From Gamarada debralockiae (taxonomy: Eukaryota > Ascomycota > Leotiomycetes > Helotiales > Hyphodiscaceae), in the NCBI GenBank assembly GCA_002803225.1, contig NXFV01001622.1, positions 1 through 64,000 of the forward strand: DNA of 64,000 nucleotides, in the 5' to 3' direction. Below, in pieces: positions 56,849-64,000 of this stretch (position 1 is the stretch's first letter; each line of letters starts with the position of its first letter). Below the pieces are notes generated by a model, which was not told the origin of the DNA, made no database searches, and saw only the letters and a program-made list of their open reading frames with translations. The position numbers and the translations under genes are program-made.

Positions 56849-58187
56849 ATCTTGTGTTGACAAAGAATTTTGTGGAAGAAATTTCCTTATAACATTGCAG
56901 CTTAGTCGGGTGCCTGAGGACGACGATAGTATATGAGGAGACGCTTCGACAATGTCTAAGACTTATACAATTCGCAAATGTCTTTTCTTAAAGCTCAGGA
57001 CAATTTCATACGGAACTGTCCTGAATTTGAAAGGTTAAGCAGAGAAGAGTCGGTGTTCGGTACTCTTTGAGATGTAATAACAGACTGATTGTACCTGCTA
57101 ACTATCATGACCAAAGCGGATATATTCCCGCAACTTAACTTGGCGCTTACGAAAAGCATACTCTCCTAACTGGAGTATGAGAAGCAGGCCTCCTACATCC
57201 TCGTCCAAATTCCGTTTTTCTTTATGGTCGTACACTGCACAAAAACCATCGAGAAATATGGCGTAGATAGTGCAGCGCTTGCTAGACCCAAGGAGCTGGT
57301 GAAATGAAAATGTTTGATAGGTTGAAGTGGGAATAGGTTAACCTGTTTGCTAACATAGACGGCCCATTGAGACGAGATATGCGCAGCGAAAGAAAGAAGA
57401 GAGGTTGGAGAAGCCGTCAAATTGGCTGAAGCTTCCCCTGGTTGTGGCGCTGACATCTGGTGTGCGATCATTCGAGCGCATCAAAATCTGGTGGAAAACG
57501 GACCGACCCCGCCATCCTCTCAACAGTTCAAATCCACCCCTTCAAAGCCTAACCACCTGATCCGACGCCGAACCTTAAATTTTATTTGCCATGTGTTTTT
57601 ACAGTTTGAGGTGCATAAGAAGCGAGTCTTAGGCCTACATATATTGGCAATTAAGAGCTCTGTAAATCAAGAAAAGTGATCCTCCTTCACGGTCATGCCG
57701 AAGCCACTGATTCCTCAAACCACGACAGAAGCCGTTGCACTTTTACCTTAGAGATCACTTTAAGAGTAGATTAAACTTCAAGGACATTAGGGAGTTCAAT
57801 TTCTGGCCAATCCCCGCAATTGAAGCACTGCTCAGTTCGACCGAAAAGAGGATCTCGCTACTTTGTCACGTGATAAGGGACTGCAACTGAAAAATCAAAT
57901 TCATTCCAAGCAATGAATGATTTAAAGGCTTCAGTATCACAAGCATAATTCTCTGAGGAGAGGTTCAAACACCACTGTCGCAGCTGCAAGAAGATCGTTT
58001 GTTGGAGGTCGACCAATCTGTACCGCGCCGAAGCGAAGTCCGAGACGAAGACGTCACCGCTTTTGCCCAACATATTCATCTTCATTCATCCGCAGCAGTC
58101 GATTGCTACATCCACAAAGCTATCTATATTGTTGTATTTTATATGTTATATCGAATAAACAAATCTTGAATATTAGAGTACCACAGC
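56849..58187. other. Intergenic
   Basis: No supported gene. A minus frame at 57858-58085 (75 codons) looks mildly protein-like (SGDVFVSDFASARYRLVDL) but has no domain. GTCACGTGATAAG at about 57865 is an E-box. Confidence 0.4.
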
Positions 58188-59151
58188 ATGCCTACAACAG
58201 TAGTCACAGGCGCCAATAATGGGATAGGATGGCGTTTTGCGGAGAACCAAATTAGCCAGATATGTGAGAAATCATTCTATCCCTCTGTCTAGGCGGCAAA
58301 CTAGGAATCCATCTTCCATCAGAACGATTCTCGATCGCTGAAACCGCGAGAACCATTTGTTTAGAAATGATGAGCGAAAAGCTTCACTCAATATCACGTG
58401 AATCAGAAGAACAGCACGTGTTTTGCCCCTGACTCCTATCGTTTACCTCTAGTCTCGAGAGTCACTGACATGATTGGCTTCAGGGTTACACAGTATACGC
58501 TTGTGACAACAAAGTTGGGGATAACATGCAAAAGCTGAAGACGGAGCACCTTCACCAGGTCGACGTCATATCTCCGTCTTCAATCGAAGGGTTTGCGAAT
58601 AGCTTCGGTTCCCAGCCCCTTAATCTGCTTCTCAATGTTGCCGGTAAGTTAGCAAACGAATCATTCGTCCCAATTCCAGCACTGACATCTCAAGGCATCA
58701 TGCCACCCAAAGAAACTGACTCTCTCACAACCGTCTCCCTGGACTCGCTCGCCACAACCTTCAACGTCAACACTTTCGGACCTCTCCTTCTCACGAAAGC
58801 CTCCTCCCAAAATTCCTTGCATCCAAGTCAGCCAAAATAGCAAACGTGTCAAGCCGTGTGGGTTCCATAGCGGACCATTCCACTGGAGGAGCCTACGCTC
58901 ACCGCGCCTCCAAGGCAGCTCTGAATGCAATCAGCAAAAGCACGGCTATAGATCTGAAAGAAAACGGTGTCATAATTGCCATTATGCATCCCGGAATTGT
59001 GAAGACCGGGTTGGATCCGATGACTCGTGGGTTGAAAGAGGCTGTCGAGCCGGAAGAAGGGGCTGAGGGGCTGTGGAGCGTATTGAAGAGAAATGGATTG
59101 GAAGACACGGGGATATTTTGGCATAGAAATGGGATAAAGTTGGAGTGGTAA
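58188..59151 (+). pseudogene. Short-chain dehydrogenase/reductase, two single-base frameshifts
   Basis: NAD(P)-dependent SDR of the C-factor-like group. The start MPTTVVTGANNGIG is the Rossmann TGxxxGxG. After FAEN a one-base insertion in the A-run 58249-58251 hides LARY, which would splice (GTGAGA..TTCAG, 58264-58483) to GYTVYACDNK. Exon 2 splices (GTAAGT..CAAG, about 58643-58693) to give LLNVAGIMPPKETDS and NVNTFGPLLLTKA. A one-base deletion near 58800 breaks the join to LLPKFLASKSAKIANVSSRVG. The active-site segment reads YAHRASKAALN: the catalytic Tyr four residues before Lys is His. Either a pseudogene or, for the indels, sequence error; the Tyr loss argues for decay. Confidence 0.7.
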
Positions 59152-59719
59152 TCGCAAACTTCGAAGACGAAGCTGGCCGATCGAGAGGATTGTGCATGGC
59201 TCACTTCGGCAACAAGTTCGACGCAACTTCCCCCAGGATCGTTCTTCCAAAGGGATTCGGTGCTTTGGCACCATCTTTTCCTCATTCTCCAAGGCCACCA
59301 ACTTTACTGAGCCCTGGAGAGAGATATTTAAAGACAACCTTTTTTGAAGTCAATCTTGCGCGTCCCGTATCAAATTCGAACCTCAAGGATCGTCTCCTAA
59401 GAGGACCCTCTGAAATAAAGGTGTGCGATTCTGCGACCCTTGCACTTGCATAGGCGAATGATAAGGCATATTCACGACTCAACATGCCGGTTGCTGTGTT
59501 GGCTTGAAGCGAAAGGGTATCCAATCAAAATAAATATGTTGGTGCCTCCCACCATTCCCCTGTACCAACGAAGTTTCGGGTCGCGGGGAAGACCAGGCAA
59601 TAGGCTGCAACTTCAAGATTTTGCTGACCTTTCCATCGCAACTTCGAACTTCAAATACTCTATTGATTTCTATGGTGTTATTTCCCACATCTGGATGCGT
59701 ACGCGCTTCAATTGTCAAC
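59152..59719. other. Intergenic
   Basis: Between the SDR and the large conserved gene; no gene seen. Confidence 0.35.
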
Positions 59720-62700
59720 ATGCCTACCACTGCATCAACGTCTCGAATGAGTGAGGATGATAGACTCCGCAGGGACCACAAATTGATGAAGCACCTGAAT
59801 ATTGTCCACCAGGCCGAAACGATTGCAGAAGAATGGCCAGAAAATCTTCAAGCCACCTTCAAGAGCATATACAAGCTCAGTAGAGTCGAATACGAAGCAT
59901 ACGACGAGACTCCATTGGGTGAGCATAGCTTAGCACCTTGGAGGCAGGAGATCAAGGCACGAGCCAAAGAATTATCAGATACAGCCAGACGCCTGCAAAA
60001 CGAAATTCCTTCAGAATTGACATGGCGGCTTCAACTCGAGCCCCTTGTTGATGCGCGTTTTCATCACCAGATTGATTGGTGAGTTCTCCCCGGACATCCG
60101 AGTTTCTGTGACTCTGACATTTCTAGTTTTCATTGCAAGGGCGTTTGTGGCGATCGGAATTGGAAGCCGCACCAGAAGCAGAAGGACCCGTGACAACGTC
60201 GCTCAAATCGAGACGCCAGCAGCGAGTACCCTGCAACTGCGAGAATGCTACATACCCGGGGCTTAATCGGTTATTCTCGAACCGAGCAGATGAGTCTATC
60301 CAATACGATTTCCGTATGGTCAGAGATATCCCACAATCGGAATTACCAAAGAGAAGACCGGATCGAGTCTATGGTTTGCAGCAGACAGCAAACTTCTCGG
60401 AGAGGCTTAGCAGACCTGCTAGAATGGTCCAGGTTAGAGCTGAAGTTGATGCCCGGGCGACATTTGAAGAGACATCAAAACTTGAAATGGGGAACGAGAT
60501 GATCGAAGATGTTATTGAGATAACCCCTTTTAAGAGCATTGGGGACCCGCTTCTTTTTTCCGTTTCTTGTTTTCGAGGCAAAATCCGAAGATGGAAAAGG
60601 GTTTCAGCGCTGTGGCATACAGACTGCGCTTCCCCTATGGGTCCTGCTGGACTACCAACTTCAACTAAAGAGCCGAACGAGTCCTCTCCATGAGCAAGGT
60701 GGACCATTGGTATGGTATTTATCATATAGAGGTGATAGTTGGCGAGTATCTGGATCTTGCACTGTTGCCCAGGGGAATCAAACCACATATGTAGGCATCA
60801 CTCAGGCGGAATTTTTAAATGATTAAATGGACTAACATATTATCTCTAGAAAATTATCGATTTATGGAATGGGAGAGTCTCCTCTCCTGACGGTGCTTTA
60901 CAGCTGCTCCTAATAATGGATTATATTTTTGATTGGGCGAGGGACTTGTACCGACCATCGATACTGCGCCTTTTAGACGCGTTGTCGAATCCGGATGTCG
61001 ATGATGAAGCATCACTTGCGGCTGACAGCGACATTTACTCGTCCTGGAAGCGTCCCCTTGATGATGATATGATGAGTGGTCTGGGATCCGACGGCAGTGT
61101 ATCTGACATTGGTCCAGTGTTTCGGGCTTCGAAGCACGAGGAGGAGCGTTTGGAGCCGTGGACGAAGTATGATTTGAAGCCATACTGCGAGACCGAAAGC
61201 CGTGTATTTCGGCCTGCTCACCTCATACAAGCCACATTTCAGTGCCTTTATGTGACTGGCGATAATATCAATACCTTAAAGGCATCGTATGGTGAGAATC
61301 ACAACGCACATCGCGAAATGGCAAGCCAGGCATTGGCTGCCTTGCGCCAGGTACCCCTCAGAACAACAGAACGTGTTTTAGCCCAGATGGAGAGTGAATG
61401 GACGGGAAATCCACGAGTAAGCGCTCAATTTGGTCCTGAAAGACAAGTGTTCTGCGTCGTGGGGTTTGAAACTTGGATCTCCGAAGCCTGGGAGCTGAAG
61501 AAGACCATAACATGCTTTGCTATTGATGACAAAGCGCTTGGCATTATACGGAAACTTTCCGGAAAAAAGACAGCATTTAGTCTTATCGAGGGGTTGGAGG
61601 AGAAGGGACAGGTCCTGGATAAAGAAGCCTTATGCACTCTCCTTGAGCAATTCCGCAATCGCTCAACGCACGACAATCTTTCACTTGCAATGACAAACAG
61701 AATAGAGCTTCTAGGGCAAACATTTCAGACACCAAAGGCCAGGAGCAGCAAGACGAAGACAGACCCGAGTGGAGAATCTCTAGCGCAAGCAAAGCACAAA
61801 ACTGTCCTTATTCGTCGGAATTGTCGCTTTCGTACTCTGGTTCTACATACCTATAAGCGGCACAAGCAGCCAGGCTCCCTTGAGCCAGATTATCCTTATT
61901 TCAGGTTCTCAGCTCGACTGGACCAAATAGCACCATCCATGGAAGGATTTCAGCTAAAACAGTACGAGTCCTTTATGCCCAAGATCCTTGGAGTTCAGCA
62001 TGGGTACTTTCTCCTTTTCGATACCCGTCGAAGCCGTGATCATCTCTGTATATTCCTAACAGGAGGAGAGAATGATGTTCCGTCACGCCCTAAGCTCGCC
62101 GCGATTCTCAGCGACTGTATCAGATTTAACCTATTTTCATATTTGGACCGAACTATGAAAGTGATGACCAAACGTGGTGAAATCATTGATGGGTATCCGA
62201 TGCAAATTCCTCGATGGCTGCTACCAACGATCAGAAATGCAGCGAAGAAATGGTATCGTCAATTGCTCCAAAAAATTCCCGAAGCTGAATCTACAAATGG
62301 GAAGGTCTCAGCGGATGAAGAGGAGAAGCAGAATGGGCGATCGTTTGAAAGACCCTTCACGTTTGCAAACTACGATTCTAAGCGATGGTCCAAGAGGAAG
62401 CCGATATTGATCATTGACCAGAATGGGAAAGAAAACATAGGAGTCATTATCGGAGAAAACACTTCTACCCAGCCCAGAAACGAGAGTGGTGGTCCAACGG
62501 AGCCTGGAAGCAGTGTATTGGGGAGTAACAAAAGGAGATAGAAACCTTTCTTCAAGTCACAGAGATTCCAGAAATTCCAGGCAATTCCGATGATAGTGGG
62601 CCCTCGGAATACGAAAATGAGCGTTCTACAGTAGATCGTCGGACCGGTCAGCCTCCGCCGGCGAATGAGTTTTCAAGGGTCTCCACAGATATAGAGATAG

Positions 62701-62783
62701 CTACTATACTTTCACAGGCGGAGGGAGATTGTTTGAGTGGGGCACAGGTCGAGCGGTTGACTGGGCTTGGGTACTTCAATTGA
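59720..62783 (+). CDS. Large conserved fungal protein of unknown function, about 970 aa, three frameshifts
   Basis: I recall this layout from many mould genomes but no function is known. Start at 59720 gives MPTTASTSRMSEDDRLRR, then HLNIVHQAETIAEEWPE. Intron GTGAGT..CTAG (60079-60126) restores a Cys pair (CFHC). A one-base deletion near 60140 precedes RLWRSELEAAPEAEG. Then RRPDRVYGLQQTANFSERL and a one-base excess in the T6 run 60554-60559 before PFLVFEAKSEDG. A second intron (60791-60849, GTAGGC..CTAG) joins TTY to KIIDLWNGRV and the frame runs to 62541 through LLLIMDYIFDWARDLYR. A third shift at the A4 run 62530-62533 reaches a further 83 codons ending GAQVERLTGLGYFN. No catalytic motif identified. 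Frameshifts may be sequence errors. Confidence 0.7.
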
Positions 62784-64000
62784 CGGAGCTTGTGTTTCGA
62801 AGAGGCAAGAGGTTCCCGGAGGAAAATGTTTCGTAACTTCAATTCTACAATAGTTCAAAACGAAGACGCTTAAACCATTGCACGCCAAGATGCCCTTCCT
62901 TCAGACTCCAAAACTTGCCCTCTGTCACCACATTTATCCCTCGGCCACAACTCTACTTCCATCCCTGTTCTTGAACGCTCATTGGTATCCCGTATTCCTC
63001 AACGGGAAACAGCAACATTGTAATAACCGGTCCAATTTGTCCCGGTCCCTCGATCGGATCAATCAGCTGGACAATGCCACACAGTCCATCATCACAAGAA
63101 CAAGTGCATTTGGAGATTCATTGGTCCTTGATTCTAAGGCGCCACTGTTACTCAACCTTGGATTAAGTGTGAGTAGTAATATTTTTGAAACTTAATACTA
63201 CTCTGAGTTAATTCAGAGTTAATTACTATAAAATTTCCTTTGAGTTGAGTTGAGTAGAGGATACTACTCAACTCATTTAACACATGACTATCCGTGCAGA
63301 TGTAGTTGCAAAACTTGATTTGACAGAGGAGGGATGGCTCTCCCAAGCGCCCCGAGTTTTTGCAGTTTACATAGTATGGGCTCATACCGGAGATTGAGAG
63401 AAGGATTGGAGGTTGTGGGAGGGCAGAGATGAGAGTTGTGAGGAAGAGAACGGCTAGGAAAGGAAACATTAGTCGAGGTTGAACTGATATTTGGAAATGA
63501 GCAACATATGTACCTGAGGTTATTGATGAATTCATTTGGGGCTCGTGTTGACTCTGGTCTTGCAATTGTTGACTTGAGCTTTTGAGCAGGGGCCGTGCTT
63601 TGAGGTTCGCGGTTAGGGCGCGTCTCTAGTGACTCGGTTGGTGCGTCAATACCACGGAAATATCGTTCGCATGGCGGGTCCCTAGCTTGGTCGAATTAAC
63701 TACCTAGATTGAAAAATAAGACAAATTGAAGCTTGCATTTAATATAATAATGGTTTATAAGTTTCTGACAAAGGTGCTACCAGTCTAGATTAATATCATT
63801 ATCAATAAATAAATTAAATCTCGTCGAGGTATTGTACGGTGATAAGTACTGCTAATCCTATGGTCAACATAGAGCATGAATGGTTACTTTGGCTTCCGTA
63901 GTACCTTTGCCTGTTATCTTTCTTGTTCTGTTTTCCAACCACAGCTTATTTCCCTCTCTGAAAGATCCGGCATGATCTGCCAAATACACTAGTTCATCGC
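62784..64000. other. Intergenic to window end
   Basis: No secure gene. A minus frame at 63565-63152 contains MFPFLAVLFLTTLISALPQPP, a possible signal peptide followed by four Cys, but it ends in hairpin sequence and may be chance. The last 350 nt are AT-rich. Confidence 0.35.
63246..63275. repeat. Perfect 12-bp hairpin
   Basis: TGAGTTGAGTAG and CTACTCAACTCA face each other across a 6-nt loop. Imperfect related arms (GAGTAGTAAT near 63171 and ATACTACTC near 63201, CTCTGAGTTAATTCAGAG near 63205) lie just upstream, so the block may be part of a small inverted-repeat element. Confidence 0.8.

Noticed and set aside
1..64000. Classical secondary-metabolite cluster
   Set aside because: P450, GT34, Zn2Cys6 and MFS genes are close, but no polyketide synthase, NRPS, terpene cyclase or other backbone enzyme is present in the window.
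1..64000. tRNA, rRNA or CRISPR features
   Set aside because: No B-box-like GGTTCGANNCC with a foldable cloverleaf, no rRNA core words and no spacer-repeat pattern; the tandem arrays lack spacers.

Overview
The window reads as nuclear DNA of a filamentous ascomycete (Pezizomycotina). Genes are split by short introns of about 45-100 nt with GTRNGT donors, CTRAY branch sites and YAG acceptors. The families are typical of moulds: tyrosinase, GH72 glucanosyltransferase, cytochrome P450, HET, FunK1, DUF7580 and DUF6594 proteins, Zn2Cys6 regulators and a HAUS6-like augmin subunit. A leotiomycete-type fungus is plausible, but this is an inference from family content only. All exon coordinates below come from reading splice sites and checking that spliced lengths are divisible by three.

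Layout, left part (0-23 kb): a truncated secreted or membrane carboxylesterase (minus), an F-box protein (minus), a decayed DUF7580 gene, a tiny two-exon ORF, an 801-aa Cys-rich/C2H2 protein in five exons (minus), a remnant with a Myb-like segment, a seven-exon tyrosinase (minus), a 183-aa orphan, an HD-domain 5'-nucleotidase-like gene (plus), a frameshifted Zn2Cys6 regulator and a single-exon 482-aa conserved protein (plus).

Middle part (23-45 kb): more repeat-rich. It holds a PQ-loop-like membrane protein relic with in-frame stops, a 14-bp tandem repeat, a secreted 293-aa orphan, two inverted 17-bp repeat arrays, a FunK1 kinase-like fragment, a HET-domain gene, the GH72 gene, the augmin gene, a small secreted Cys-containing protein, PIF/Harbinger and Copia remnants, and a DUF6594 membrane protein. 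HET, FunK1, DUF7580 and DUF6594 families are often linked to fungal self/non-self recognition or are of unknown function, so this looks like a fast-evolving accessory stretch.

Right part (45-64 kb): a P450 and a GT34 glycosyltransferase are convergent. They are followed by a Ty3/gypsy remnant abutting the 3' end of a sugar-transporter gene. Then come a Zn2Cys6 activator and a 14-TM drug-efflux MFS transporter in tandem, a likely regulator/transporter pair. After them are a coiled-coil orphan, a short-chain dehydrogenase with two single-base frameshifts, and a large conserved fungal protein with three single-base frameshifts. The cluster of homopolymer-associated indels at 58-63 kb could be sequence error or recent gene decay. 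No CRISPR array, rRNA or convincing tRNA was seen, and nothing clearly qualifies as an undescribed multi-gene system.
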